A stretch of 64,000 nucleotides of DNA from an uncultured Clostridia bacterium. GTDB lineage: Bacteria > Bacillota > Clostridia > Peptostreptococcales > Anaerovoracaceae. Made by a program: the position numbers and the translations under genes. Every line of letters starts with the position of its first letter. Position 1 is the stretch's first letter. The notes under the pieces were generated by a model. The model did not search any database, was not told where the DNA came from, and saw nothing but the letters and a program-made list of their open reading frames with translations. Below are positions 27,304 through 36,684 of this stretch, in pieces. The stretch spans positions 1 to 64,000 of the forward strand of contig CAKQMV010000004.1 of assembly GCA_934255135.1 (NCBI GenBank), in the 5' to 3' direction.

Positions 27304-29385
27304 ATGTTGAAATTCGGACAGAAGGTGACCGAACATAGGAAAGCGATTCTTGCAGTTGCATTATTCCTGCTGATTCCTTCAGTAATGGGATATTTCGCTA
27401 CAAGAGTCAACTACAATATTCTTACCTATCTTCCTCAGGAGATTGATACGGTTAAGGGAGAGGATATTCTGATCGACGAGTTCGGAAAAGGCGGCTTTAC
27501 CATGGTAATGACCGAGGGTATGCCTGCTAAGGATGTTGCGAATCTGACTGACGAAATCAAGAAGGTCAAGGGAGTTTCATCCGTAATCGGAATCGACAGC
27601 CTTACTGACGGAACAATACCGACAGAGATGCTGCCGGACTCAGTTTCAGAGATATTCAACAAGAAAGAGGATGGCAAGAATACTCAGCTTATGGCTGTAT
27701 TCTTCGACAAGTCGGTTTCGGACGACGACTCGCTTGAGGCTCTTACTCAGATAAGAAAGCTCAGCGGCAAGCAGTGCTTCCAGAGTGGAATGACTGCGTT
27801 CGTACTTGACCTGAAGAATCTGGCAGAGAAGGAGGAGCCTATTTACGTAGGTATCGCCGTAGTTCTGTCACTGCTTGTTATGATGCTCTTTATGGATTCC
27901 TGGTTCGTAGCAATCGTATTCCTGATAAGTATTGCGATGGCCATTATCTATAATATGGGATCGAATATAGTTCTCGGAGAGATTTCGTACATAACGAAGG
28001 CACTCTCTGCGGTACTGCAGCTGGCGGTAACCATGGACTATTCGATCTTCCTGTGGCACGCATATGAAGAGGAGCGAGAGATTCGCGAAGACAGATTTGA
28101 CGCTATGTCACACGCTGTAGGAAGCACACTTACTTCAGTAGCAGGAAGCTCGATTACAACTATCGCAGGATTCCTTGCACTTTGCTTTATGTCATTCACA
28201 CTAGGTCGTGACCTCGGTATCGTAATGGCTAAGGGTGTACTCCTTGGAGTTATCTGCAGTGTTACAGTTCTTCCTGCACTTATCCTCGCATTCGAGAATA
28301 AGATTGAGAAGACAAGACATAAGCCATTTATGCCTGCATTCGATCGTCTTACAAGAATCGTTACAAGAAAGCCTGGCATCATGCTTGCAATCTTTGTAAT
28401 CGTTCTTGGACCAGCACTTTATGGCTACACACATACAGACGTTTACTACAAGCTCGACGACGGTGTTCCATCAACACTCCCTTTTAAGGTGGCTAACGAG
28501 AAGCTCGATAAGGATTTTGATATGAGTACAATGCATTTCGTACTTCTTGATGCTGATGTTAACTCAAGACAGGTTTCAAGACTTGAGGACGAAATTAAGA
28601 AGGTTGATGGTGTGTCATACGTACTCAGCGCCAACTCGATGACAGGTGGTGGAATGGTTCCTGATGAGGTTATTCCAACTGAGCTCAAGAAGGAGCTTAT
28701 GAATGATAAGTACAGAATCATGCTTGTCGGTTCAGAGTATGCAGTAGCATCTGATGAAGTAAATGCTCAGTGTGATCAGCTGCAGACTATACTTAAGAAA
28801 TATGACAAGAACGCAATGCTGTTCGGTGAGGCGCCTGCAACAAGCGATCTTATCTCTATTACAGACAGAGACTTTAAGATTGTAACTGCTATTTCAGTAA
28901 TTGCAATTCTCCTGATTATCTTCTTCGTAATGAAATCATGGAGCTTACCAGTGCTTCTAGTAGCGGTAATCGAGCTTGCGATATTCGTAAACCTCGGTAT
29001 TCCGTTCTACACAGGAACAGTAATGTCGTTCATCGACTCAATCTGCATCAGTACAATTCAGCTCGGTGCTACGGTCGACTATGCAATACTTATGACAACC
29101 AGATATAAGAGAGAGAGACTTAAGGGAATGAGTGCCCGTGAGGCGGTAGAGATTGCGCACAGCACATCTGTACCATCAATCACAGTAAGTGCCCTTGGAT
29201 TCTTCGCAGCAACATTCGGAGTTTCACTCTACTCCGATATCGATATTATCAGCTCAATGTGCGGACTTATGTGCAGAGGAGCTATCGTAAGCTGGATTTC
29301 AGTATTATTCATCCTTCCAGCAATGCTGCTCGTATTTGACAAACTGATAATCAGAACTACCAGAGATATGAAAGGGGTAGAGTAA
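27304..29385 (+). CDS. MMPL/RND-family transporter
   Basis: The 693-aa membrane protein has two MMPL repeats, each with an extracellular domain followed by about six membrane segments. The conserved Asp-Tyr pairs occur in TMDYSIFLWHAYEEER and TVDYAILMTTRYKRER. Such proteins export lipids or drugs. The ATG at 27304 has CGGAGG 8 nt upstream; a longer frame from 27184 runs through the terminator region and is rejected. The upstream gap holds AAATACA and TGTATTT half-sites 22 nt apart, a possible operator. The stop overlaps the next start (TAATG). Confidence 0.87.
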   Translation: MLKFGQKVTEHRKAILAVALFLLIPSVMGYFATRVNYNILTYLPQEIDTVKGEDILIDEFGKGGFTMVMTEGMPAKDVANLTDEIKKVKGVSSVIGIDSLTDGTIPTEMLPDSVSEIFNKKEDGKNTQLMAVFFDKSVSDDDSLEALTQIRKLSGKQCFQSGMTAFVLDLKNLAEKEEPIYVGIAVVLSLLVMMLFMDSWFVAIVFLISIAMAIIYNMGSNIVLGEISYITKALSAVLQLAVTMDYSIFLWHAYEEEREIREDRFDAMSHAVGSTLTSVAGSSITTIAGFLALCFMSFTLGRDLGIVMAKGVLLGVICSVTVLPALILAFENKIEKTRHKPFMPAFDRLTRIVTRKPGIMLAIFVIVLGPALYGYTHTDVYYKLDDGVPSTLPFKVANEKLDKDFDMSTMHFVLLDADVNSRQVSRLEDEIKKVDGVSYVLSANSMTGGGMVPDEVIPTELKKELMNDKYRIMLVGSEYAVASDEVNAQCDQLQTILKKYDKNAMLFGEAPATSDLISITDRDFKIVTAISVIAILLIIFFVMKSWSLPVLLVAVIELAIFVNLGIPFYTGTVMSFIDSICISTIQLGATVDYAILMTTRYKRERLKGMSAREAVEIAHSTSVPSITVSALGFFAATFGVSLYSDIDIISSMCGLMCRGAIVSWISVLFILPAMLLVFDKLIIRTTRDMKGVE

Positions 29386-30980
29386 TGAATAGAAATTATA
29401 GAAGAAAGGCAGCTGTATCAATGCTCCTCGCCGTTACCATGACAGCAGGAACAGCCGCAGCAGCTTATGCTGACTCAGCAGTACTCAGCAAGAATGAAAC
29501 AGTATATGTAGTTACTAAGGATAACGGTGCAGTTAAAGATACAATCGTAAGTGACAAGATTACAGGAAGCGCTGACGCAAAGACAGTTACTGACAGCTCA
29601 AGCCTCAAGGACATCGAGGTAGTTAAGGGTAACGCTAAGATGAACAAGTCAGGAAACAGCATCACATGGACAACTAACGGTGATGAGGTTTGCTACCAGG
29701 GTAAGACAGACAAGTCAACTCCTGTAACAATGGAAGTTTCATATTACCTCAACGGTAAGGAGATGAGCGGCAAGGAGCTTCAGGGCAAGAGCGGTAACGT
29801 TAAGATTGTTATCAAATACACTAACAAGTCAGTGCCTTGCGTACCATTTATCGCAGTATCAGGCTTCGTTGTAGATAAGGATTGCATGAGCAACATCACA
29901 GTTGATCACGGCAAGGTTATCGAGGACGGCGAAAAGACTATGGTAGCAGGTCTTGCTGCTCCGGGAATCGGAACTGCTGTTGGACAGAATGCTGCAGAGA
30001 AGATCGGTCTTAACGACACAGTAACAATCGAAGGTAAGGCTGACAAGTTCTCGGTAGATGAGATCATGACAGCAGTAACAAGCGAATTCGCAAGTGAGTT
30101 CGACACAGACAAGCTTGACGTAAGCATTGACATGGGCGATGGTATGAAGCAACTTAAGAATGGTGCTAAAAAGGTAGCTACAGGTTCAAAGAAGCTCGAG
30201 AACGGAACTAACACTCTTAAGAACGGAATCAACCAGCTCTCATCAAAGCTTTCATCAAGCATGACACAGCTTGGTGAGGGAGCAGGAAAGCTTAACGCAG
30301 CTATCGGTACATCAGATAAGGAAGGTCTCCGCAAGGGCGTAGCAGATCTCTCAACAGGTGTTAACGGAACTAAGCAGCTTGCAGATGGAACTAAGCAGTG
30401 TGCAGATGGAACTAAGCAGTACGCTGACGGAACATACCAGGCAATCGAGGGATCAAAGCAGATTCTTGCTAAGATGAAGGAAGCAAACCCAGAAGCAGAC
30501 TACAGCGCACTTGAGCAGGCACTTGCACAGGCAGAAGGCGCAGCACAGCAGACAGCAGGCTACGCACAGAAGACTTCAGAGCTTGCAGCACAGACATCAG
30601 GTGTAGCAGGTCAGGTTGCAGAGGGTGTTGTATCACTTCAGAACGGAGTTGCACAGATCAGCGCAGGAATGAATCAGCTTTGCACATCTATCGGTGGAGC
30701 TTCATCAAACACTGAGCTTTCAGAAGGACTGAGCAAGCTGAACAACGGTGCTGCAACACTAGCTAATGGTCAGAAACAGCTATCAAGCGGAGCAAGCAAG
30801 CTTGCAGCTGGACTCGACAAGGCAGACAAGACACTCAACGAAATGGTAGATGAGCTTACAGGTGAGATCGATAAGGTAAGAGGAAGCCTCAATGCCGGAC
30901 GTGACTACAACAACTTCTCAGGTATCTCAGGAAACATGGATGGAAGCGTAAGATTCATCTACAAGACATCACTTAAGTAG
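29385..30980 (+). CDS. Secreted heptad-repeat protein (YhgE/Pip-like)
   Basis: The 531-aa product has a signal peptide (about residues 1-30, ending AYA), a beta-rich region to about residue 240, then long helical stretches with x-x-x-Leu-x-x-Gly heptads: KKLENGTNTLKNGINQL, KQLADGTKQCADGTKQYADG, GLSKLNNGAATLANGQKQL. This heptad family is typical of the extracellular part of YhgE/Pip proteins encoded beside MMPL pumps. No C-terminal membrane segment is seen, unlike full YhgE. Its start overlaps the MMPL stop by one base, so the two should be made together and may act as one export complex (inference). Confidence 0.72.
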   Translation: MNRNYRRKAAVSMLLAVTMTAGTAAAAYADSAVLSKNETVYVVTKDNGAVKDTIVSDKITGSADAKTVTDSSSLKDIEVVKGNAKMNKSGNSITWTTNGDEVCYQGKTDKSTPVTMEVSYYLNGKEMSGKELQGKSGNVKIVIKYTNKSVPCVPFIAVSGFVVDKDCMSNITVDHGKVIEDGEKTMVAGLAAPGIGTAVGQNAAEKIGLNDTVTIEGKADKFSVDEIMTAVTSEFASEFDTDKLDVSIDMGDGMKQLKNGAKKVATGSKKLENGTNTLKNGINQLSSKLSSSMTQLGEGAGKLNAAIGTSDKEGLRKGVADLSTGVNGTKQLADGTKQCADGTKQYADGTYQAIEGSKQILAKMKEANPEADYSALEQALAQAEGAAQQTAGYAQKTSELAAQTSGVAGQVAEGVVSLQNGVAQISAGMNQLCTSIGGASSNTELSEGLSKLNNGAATLANGQKQLSSGASKLAAGLDKADKTLNEMVDELTGEIDKVRGSLNAGRDYNNFSGISGNMDGSVRFIYKTSLK

Positions 30981-31028
30981 AAGTGATAATAAAATTTGCA
31001 TTTAAACACACCGTTTAAATACACCTTA

Positions 31029-31072
31029 GAGAAAACCGCATCCGGCTCAAATGGGCTGGACGCGGTTTTCTC
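31029..31072. terminator. Bidirectional terminator
   Basis: GAGAAAACCGC (31029-31039) pairs with GCGGTTTTCTC (31062-31072), between the convergent heptad-repeat and hydrolase genes. Confidence 0.7.
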
Positions 31073-31114
31073 TTTATATTATCGTATTAAATTAATCAGA
31101 GGCGACGATGGTCA

Positions 31115-32050
31115 TTACACCAGCCCAATCACCTTATACAGGAAGTCCTCCATAGTCATCTTCACATCAAACTTTAGATCTGCATAATTATGAATCTCAT
31201 GTCTGTATCCGCTAAACAGCTTAGTCTCGACATCATGTCCTGTAGAAATAAGCCAGTTGCTCACCTGATACACTCCCTCACCATAATTACCAACAGGATC
31301 ACAATCTCCCGCCATATTAAGAATAGGAAGTCCCTCGGGCACATTCTCAGCCCACGCCGGACCAGTAACCTGCAGAATCATCTCGCAGAAGTCACGCAGC
31401 GTTCTGTTAGTACAAGGCTTAGTGAAAGCATCAAAAGGATCGTTCGCGTGGTCGTACTGTACATTATAGTCGTGGCAGATCCACTCGTTTCCGAACTCAA
31501 TATCCTCATCACATCTCTCACACATCCATCCGAGAAGCATAGCAGCGTTCTCAGGCTCTCTCTCCATATCCTTACCCTCGTCGCACAGCTTGCTCAGATG
31601 GCCAAAACCGCTCTCAGCAGTCGCAAACTCCCCTGCGGTACCACATAGTATCACTCCTGCAAGTTCATCGCCGTATTTCGCAATATAATCACGTGCAATA
31701 AATGATCCCATGCTGTGACCATACATGAAGTATGGAAGGTCAGGATAGATGTCCTTTACAATCTGAACCAGAGTATGCTCGTCCTCCATCATAGTGTGCG
31801 CACCAGCATCTCCCCAATCACTCCACATATCATTAACCATAGCAGTCTTACCATGGCCTATGTGGTCATCAGCAGCGACAACAAAACCTGCATCCATAAG
31901 ACTTACTATCATGTGGAAGTATCTTCTTGAGTGCTCGCCAAAACCGTGTACGAGCTGGATGACACCTACCGGCTTGCAGGCAGGGACGTAGATCCATCCC
32001 TGAACCTCGTCTCTCTTGTTATAAGATGTAAAACTAACTTCATGAAGCAT
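31115..32050 (-). CDS. Alpha/beta hydrolase (monoacylglycerol lipase-like)
   Basis: The 311-aa protein has the oxyanion segment QLVHGFGEHSRRY, the nucleophile elbow MYGHSMGSFIARD, an acidic residue in NMAGDCDPVGNYG and the catalytic His in GYRHEIHNY, in the order of the lysophospholipase/monoacylglycerol lipase group. No signal peptide is seen, so it should be cytoplasmic. AAAGGAGG precedes the ATG. It is the last ordinary gene before the cassette array; the gap from 32051 to 32267 is AT-rich and otherwise empty. Confidence 0.85.
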   Translation of the reverse strand: MLHEVSFTSYNKRDEVQGWIYVPACKPVGVIQLVHGFGEHSRRYFHMIVSLMDAGFVVAADDHIGHGKTAMVNDMWSDWGDAGAHTMMEDEHTLVQIVKDIYPDLPYFMYGHSMGSFIARDYIAKYGDELAGVILCGTAGEFATAESGFGHLSKLCDEGKDMEREPENAAMLLGWMCERCDEDIEFGNEWICHDYNVQYDHANDPFDAFTKPCTNRTLRDFCEMILQVTGPAWAENVPEGLPILNMAGDCDPVGNYGEGVYQVSNWLISTGHDVETKLFSGYRHEIHNYADLKFDVKMTMEDFLYKVIGLV

Positions 32051-32267
32051 ACAACTACCTCCTTTACGTCGATTAAGAAATAGACCTAGTCTTAAAACAT
32101 ATTAAGCTAGATTAATATAAATATATGATACCATTCGTGTGATGAATTTATGAATAAATATACGTTTTTTGACCGAAGAATTTATGAATGTTTTTTAAGC
32201 AAAAGGTCTTGTCTATGAACGTAACTTTATGGTAATATTCATTCGTACAAATTCGCTCTCATAAGGT

Positions 32268-32437
32268 ACACCTTTTGAGACGACTTGTTCAATTAAACGT
32301 TATTTCCAACACGGAACAGTGGCGCAATACGGCACCATCGGTTCCACAAAATGACGATGATACCGGCCCAGAGCCGTGATCATAAAATGCATTTTGCTTA
32401 ATTAATTAAACAAAAATCGGAAAGGAGAAATTGGAAA
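32268..32437 (+). promoter_or_regulatory. Conserved 170-nt cassette leader, copy 1
   Basis: This sequence runs from ACACCTTTTGAGACGACTTG to the start codon. It contains an imperfect hairpin closed by GGAAC/GTTCC (32313-32345), a second one closed by ATGAT/ATCAT with an inner CGGC/GCCG stem (32357-32383), two perfect 12-bp palindromes, AAAATGCATTTT (32384-32395) and TTAATTAATTAA (32398-32409), and the ribosome binding site AGGAG (32423-32427). Copies at five other sites have the same length to the base. It may hold the promoter, but no canonical -35/-10 pair is convincing. Confidence 0.8.
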
Positions 32438-34426
32438 ATGCGTAAGAAAATTTTTGCGACTCTTATGTCAGTTGCAATGGTAGCATCTTTCATGCCATCA
32501 CTCGCATTTGCTACTGTAACACATGTTTGGCCAACATCATATAGTGTTGATGCAAATGGCAAGGTAACTGGCGATGATGCAAAATATGTTGAGGTTGTTA
32601 AAGCACCTACTTGCACAGCAAAGGGCTCTGTAAAGCTTGCTTGTAAAACTGAGTTCTGTGACGAGGTTGAAACAAGGGAGGTTGCAGCTCTTGAACATCA
32701 CAGCGAAAAGGTTGTAATGACTGCAGCTGACTATGTAAATGCTAAGACTGCTCAGAAGGAAACACCTGCTAAGGCACAGAAGGAACTTGAAGCAAAGTAT
32801 TGCACAGTCACAGTTGACAAGTGCAAGACTTGTGGATATGTAGGAGATCTTGCTTCTGCTCAGGACGAGCACCAGAAGCCATCAAATGTTCCTGCTTGTG
32901 CAACTTCATATGTATGTACAAAGTGCGCTGCAACAGTTAAGAACGAGGGTGCAGCTGCACACACACATGATTCAACTACAGAGAAGGTTGTTTCAGCTGC
33001 TGATTGCGGACATGCTGAGGTAATTGAGGGAACTTGCTCAGTATGTAAGGAGAAGTACACTAGAACTGGCACTGCTGCAAAGGGTGACTGCCAGTGGACA
33101 AAGACTATTACTCCATCAAACACAAAGACAGTTGATGGCGCTAAGACTTATTTTGATGGAACAACTGCTATTGCTACAATAAAGGACGGTAAAGTTGTTG
33201 GTAGCGCAACTCCTGGATACAAGGTTGATACTACTTATGACACTCCAGTATTCTACATGTATGATAAGGTAGTTAAGGAAGCTACTTGCACAACTGACAA
33301 GGTTGTAGGCTTCACATGTAAGAAGTGCGGTAAGGTTGAAGAGGTAACACTTACTGGTGTGAAGGGTCACGACTGGGAGACAAAGGAAATTGCTGCTACA
33401 TGTACAGCTCCAGCTCAGGAGTACAAGGTTTGTAAGAAGTGCGGAAAGTATAAGAAGAATGAGACTGCAGTAGACACTCTTGCTGAAGCAACTAAGACTC
33501 CAAAGGCTGGTTCAACTAAGCTTGGTCACAAGTATGTTGTTGAGAAGGTAGCTGCTACTTGTGAAGCTGCAGCTTCATACAAGGTTGTTTGTCCAGTATG
33601 TAAGGATGTGAAGACAGTACTTGCAAGCGAGTTTACTAAAGATCAGAGCAAGTGGCTTAACACAAAGACTGGTGTTGTTGGTGATGTAAAGGGTGCTGAT
33701 TGCGTAGAGCTCCCATACATTGAGAACACTTATGCTCCACACAAGTACACTAAGAGAGTTGTACTTAAGGAAGCAACTTGCGAGTCACCTGCAAAGGTTG
33801 GTTACAAGTGCGACAACTGTGGCAAGATTAATGCTCATGGAACAAGTGCATATGCTGTAACTGAGAATGGTGCAGCACTTGGCCACGATCACCCAGTAGT
33901 AAAGGTTGCTGCTACTTGTGTAAACAAGGCATACGAGGCTAAGGCTGAGGAGTGCACAAGATGTGGCAAGGTAGACCCGGCAATCGTAGATGCTAACAAG
34001 AAGGCTGCTGCAGAAGCTGCTATCAAGGGCGGAAAGCACTCATTCGATAAGTGGGTTGTAACTAAGGAAGCAACTGTATTCGAAGAGGGCGTTAAGGAGC
34101 TTCACTGCTCAAAGTGCGATGCTGCTGAGGGAACTAAAACAGTAGTCGCTAAGAAGACTGTTGGTAAGCCAGTTGTTAAGCTAACTTCAACAAAGGGCAA
34201 GATGACTGTAAAGGCTTCAGCTGACAACGCTACTGGATACAAGGTAACTTACAAGAGAGTTGGTAAGAAAGCTGTAACAAAGACTTACACAGCTGAGTCA
34301 ATTAGCAAGACTTACAAGCTTCTCAAGGGTAAGAAGTACACAGTAACAGTTACTGCATTCGCATCAAACGGAACTGACACAGTTACAGGTGTAGCAGTAG
34401 CTAAGAAAATTACAATTAAGAAGTAA
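32438..34426 (+). CDS. Cassette protein 1: secreted Cys/His-repeat surface protein
   Basis: The 662-aa product has a 25-residue signal peptide ending AFA. About ten repeats follow with the pattern Cys-x8-10-Cys-x2-Cys, often after Ala-Thr and before Gly-His (CTTDKVVGFTCKKCG, CTAPAQEYKVCKKCG, CVNKAYEAKAEECTRCG). The last ~88 residues form a basic fibronectin-like module (NATGYKVTYKRVGKKAVTK to the final KKITIKK). No LPXTG, SLH or other anchor is seen, so attachment may be through the basic C-terminus. Cys3-His groups could bind zinc or form disulfides; function is unknown. A 121-aa lipoprotein gene follows. Confidence 0.75.
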   Translation: MRKKIFATLMSVAMVASFMPSLAFATVTHVWPTSYSVDANGKVTGDDAKYVEVVKAPTCTAKGSVKLACKTEFCDEVETREVAALEHHSEKVVMTAADYVNAKTAQKETPAKAQKELEAKYCTVTVDKCKTCGYVGDLASAQDEHQKPSNVPACATSYVCTKCAATVKNEGAAAHTHDSTTEKVVSAADCGHAEVIEGTCSVCKEKYTRTGTAAKGDCQWTKTITPSNTKTVDGAKTYFDGTTAIATIKDGKVVGSATPGYKVDTTYDTPVFYMYDKVVKEATCTTDKVVGFTCKKCGKVEEVTLTGVKGHDWETKEIAATCTAPAQEYKVCKKCGKYKKNETAVDTLAEATKTPKAGSTKLGHKYVVEKVAATCEAAASYKVVCPVCKDVKTVLASEFTKDQSKWLNTKTGVVGDVKGADCVELPYIENTYAPHKYTKRVVLKEATCESPAKVGYKCDNCGKINAHGTSAYAVTENGAALGHDHPVVKVAATCVNKAYEAKAEECTRCGKVDPAIVDANKKAAAEAAIKGGKHSFDKWVVTKEATVFEEGVKELHCSKCDAAEGTKTVVAKKTVGKPVVKLTSTKGKMTVKASADNATGYKVTYKRVGKKAVTKTYTAESISKTYKLLKGKKYTVTVTAFASNGTDTVTGVAVAKKITIKK

Positions 34427-34458
34427 GCTTATACCGTAATTAGGCTATATGCATTATT

Positions 34459-34486
34459 AAGACCTGGTCCATTCGGGCCAGGTCTT
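34459..34486 (+). other. Intercistronic cassette hairpin, copy 1
   Basis: AAGACCTGGTCC and GGGCCAGGTCTT form a 12-bp stem with an ATTC loop, between the surface protein and its lipoprotein. No T-run follows, so partial termination or RNA processing is more likely than a full stop. Confidence 0.65.
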
Positions 34487-34529
34487 AAGTCATTTACAGA
34501 CATTTTTACAGGATGAGGAGATCGAAACT

Positions 34530-34895
34530 ATGAAGAAGAGAAGCATTATTATGCTCCTGACTCTGATGCTTGCAGGAATGATGATTCTGCCTGGTTGCAG
34601 CTCAGATAAGGTAGCTAAGCTTGCCGGAGACTGGCATTCTGAAACTTGCATCCACAAAGACAAAGAAGCTAAAACAGATGATGTATGGGGCGAGTTTAGC
34701 ATGACTATCAAAGAAGACCATAGTTGTACAGTTACTTTTATGGGAATTGATAGCAAGGGAACCATCGAGGAGAATGATGACGGAACGTTCACACTTGAAT
34801 GCAAAGACTTTACAGATGTTACCCTTAAGGAAGATGGAGATAAGCTGACAATGGACTTTTCCGAGGATCAGATCATCTTCGAGAAGGCGGAATAG
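34530..34895 (+). CDS. Cassette lipoprotein 1
   Basis: The 121-aa protein has a lipoprotein signal with lipobox ILPGC (Cys at residue 23). The mature part is short and predicted beta-rich: KLAGDWHSETCIH, then FSMTIKEDHSCTVTF, and a conserved end DQIIFEKAE. The overall pattern suggests a small beta-sandwich or lipocalin-like fold, but I do not recognise the family. The motif H-x3-C-x-H is present, as in all five copies. GAGGAG lies 9 nt before the ATG. This copy is the most divergent in its second half (ECKDFTDVTLKEDGDKL). Confidence 0.75.
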   Translation: MKKRSIIMLLTLMLAGMMILPGCSSDKVAKLAGDWHSETCIHKDKEAKTDDVWGEFSMTIKEDHSCTVTFMGIDSKGTIEENDDGTFTLECKDFTDVTLKEDGDKLTMDFSEDQIIFEKAE

Positions 34896-34916
34896 CAACT
34901 AATAATTATTCACGAG

Positions 34917-34938
34917 AAGCCGGGGCGACCCGGCTTTT
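34917..34938 (+). terminator. Terminator after cassette 1
   Basis: AAGCCGGG (34917-34924) and CCCGGCTT (34929-34936) with a GCGA loop, followed by TT. Confidence 0.65.
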
Positions 34939-35069
34939 GGCATAGATTAGATGAATAATTAATACAAATTAATACAAATTCATATGTATGTACACTTCCC
35001 AGCAGGCGCGCGGTAGGATAGAATATACGAAATATATAATGTGAACTTTCGGGAAGGAGGTATACAGCT

Positions 35070-36614
35070 ATGAAGAAGAGGTTTTACAGAGTGCTCACTG
35101 TGAGACTGATTGCTACGATGATTTTCACTCCATCGTGTTTTGCGGCAGGTCCAGAGGGTGCAGCGGCTAAGGATGTTTCGAAGGCGACCATCGAAAATGT
35201 GATGGATCAAGAATTCACCGATTCTGCGATTACACCTAAGGTCGTGGTAAAAGATGGAAACATTCTGCTCAATGCAGGCAAGGATTATTCCGTAACATTC
35301 AGTGACAATACGAATGTAGGAACCGCGAAGATTCTCGTTACTGGCAAGGGCGGCTACAGCGGCACGCTAGAGGGCAGCTTCAGAATTGTGCCTATAAGCA
35401 TTGCCAAGGCTACAGTTAAGGGTGTCAAGGATGCTACTTATACTGGTTCCGCCATTGTTCCGGAGATAACCGTAACGCTTAACGGCAAGAAACTCACTAC
35501 TGACCAGTACGACGTCGCGCTTTATGACAACACGAATGCTGGAACTGCAACCGTAGAAATCATCGGTAAGGGAAATTACGGCGGTACAGTTAAGAAGACT
35601 TTTGACATTGCGGCGAGAAAGCTCAGTAGTTCTGGAGTAAATATTCAGAGCTTCCCTAAGGTTGATTACACTGGCGCAGCTGTTACTCCTGATACTGTAA
35701 TCACTGACTCACTCGGTGGCATCAGGACACTGCAGAACGGCGTTGATTACACAATTTCTTACAGAAACAACATAAATGTAGGCATTGCATCGGCAACTAT
35801 CACCGGCAAAGGTAATTATAAAGGAACAGCTTTCAAGACTTTTGAAATTGTGGGCGTTGACCTTAAGAGCGCGCAGTTTGCAGATATTCCTGATCAGATA
35901 TATACAGGCTCAAACATTGTTCCAGAGCTAAACATCGTCGCAAGTGGAAGAACACTTGTGAAGGATACAGATTATTTCGTAACATGCGTTAATAACACTC
36001 GCGTAGGCGAGGCTACAGTGACTGTTACTGGCAAAGGCGGATTCAAGGGCATAGTTACTAAGAAGTTCAAGATCGTGCCTATGGAGCTAAATAGCGTGAC
36101 TGTAAGCAAGCTCGTGGACAAAGTGTACACAGGTAGCCCTGTAACGCAGGAAATCGTGCTTTCACTTAGCAATATGAAACTCACAGAGGGTAAGAATAAG
36201 GACTACACAGTTTCCTATAGTGAGAACGTAAATGTCGGAACTGCGACCGTTACTCTCATAGGAAACGGTAACTTCCAGGGAACAGTAACAAAGACATTCA
36301 AGATTAAGCCACTCGGCACTTCGATTACTAAGGTTGTCGGACAGAAGAAGGCTCTCAAGGCAATCTGGAAAAAGCAGCCTGCCAAGATGAGTGAGGCTAA
36401 CATCAGCGGATATCAGCTTCAGTACGCACTAAACAGCAAGTTCTCGAAGGCCAGGAAGGCAAACATCAAGTACACAGCCAAGGCTTCGAACAAGACAATC
36501 AAGAAGCTCAAAGCGAACAAGAAGTACTTCGTAAGAGTTAGAACTTATACTACAATCGACGGCAAGATCTACTACTCTAACTGGAGCAAGGCTAAGTCAG
36601 TAACCGTTAAATAA
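35070..36614 (+). CDS. Secreted protein with five MBG-like repeats and an Fn3 domain
   Basis: The 514-aa product has a signal peptide (about residues 1-25) and five tandem repeats of about 75 residues, each with the pattern YTGSxIxPxxxV, DYxVxYxxNxNVGTA and GKGNYxGTxxKTF, as in MBG/YDG-type bacterial Ig-like repeats. The last ~90 residues form a fibronectin type III-like domain (ISGYQLQYALNSKF, then YFVRVRTYTTIDGKIYYSNW). No cell-wall anchor motif is visible. AAGGAGG lies 7 nt before the ATG. It sits between two convergent cassettes and shares no leader with them, so it may be an unrelated passenger adhesin. Confidence 0.78.
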   Translation: MKKRFYRVLTVRLIATMIFTPSCFAAGPEGAAAKDVSKATIENVMDQEFTDSAITPKVVVKDGNILLNAGKDYSVTFSDNTNVGTAKILVTGKGGYSGTLEGSFRIVPISIAKATVKGVKDATYTGSAIVPEITVTLNGKKLTTDQYDVALYDNTNAGTATVEIIGKGNYGGTVKKTFDIAARKLSSSGVNIQSFPKVDYTGAAVTPDTVITDSLGGIRTLQNGVDYTISYRNNINVGIASATITGKGNYKGTAFKTFEIVGVDLKSAQFADIPDQIYTGSNIVPELNIVASGRTLVKDTDYFVTCVNNTRVGEATVTVTGKGGFKGIVTKKFKIVPMELNSVTVSKLVDKVYTGSPVTQEIVLSLSNMKLTEGKNKDYTVSYSENVNVGTATVTLIGNGNFQGTVTKTFKIKPLGTSITKVVGQKKALKAIWKKQPAKMSEANISGYQLQYALNSKFSKARKANIKYTAKASNKTIKKLKANKKYFVRVRTYTTIDGKIYYSNWSKAKSVTVK

Positions 36615-36635
36615 CGTATTTAAGCCAAAACGGGC

Positions 36636-36665
36636 AAAAGGTCGGGGAAGGATCCCCGACCTTTT
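36636..36665. terminator. Bidirectional terminator
   Basis: AAAAGGTCGGGG (36636-36647) and CCCCGACCTTTT (36654-36665) form a perfect 12-bp stem with A/T tails. It serves both the Ig-repeat gene and the opposing lipoprotein gene. Confidence 0.85.
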
Positions 36666-36684
36666 AAAGTGCTCTTATTCGACG

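Noticed and set aside
32438..34426. Multihaem cytochrome suggested by the many CxxC motifs
   Set aside because: The motifs are CxxCG or CxxCK, not CxxCH, so haem c attachment is not supported.
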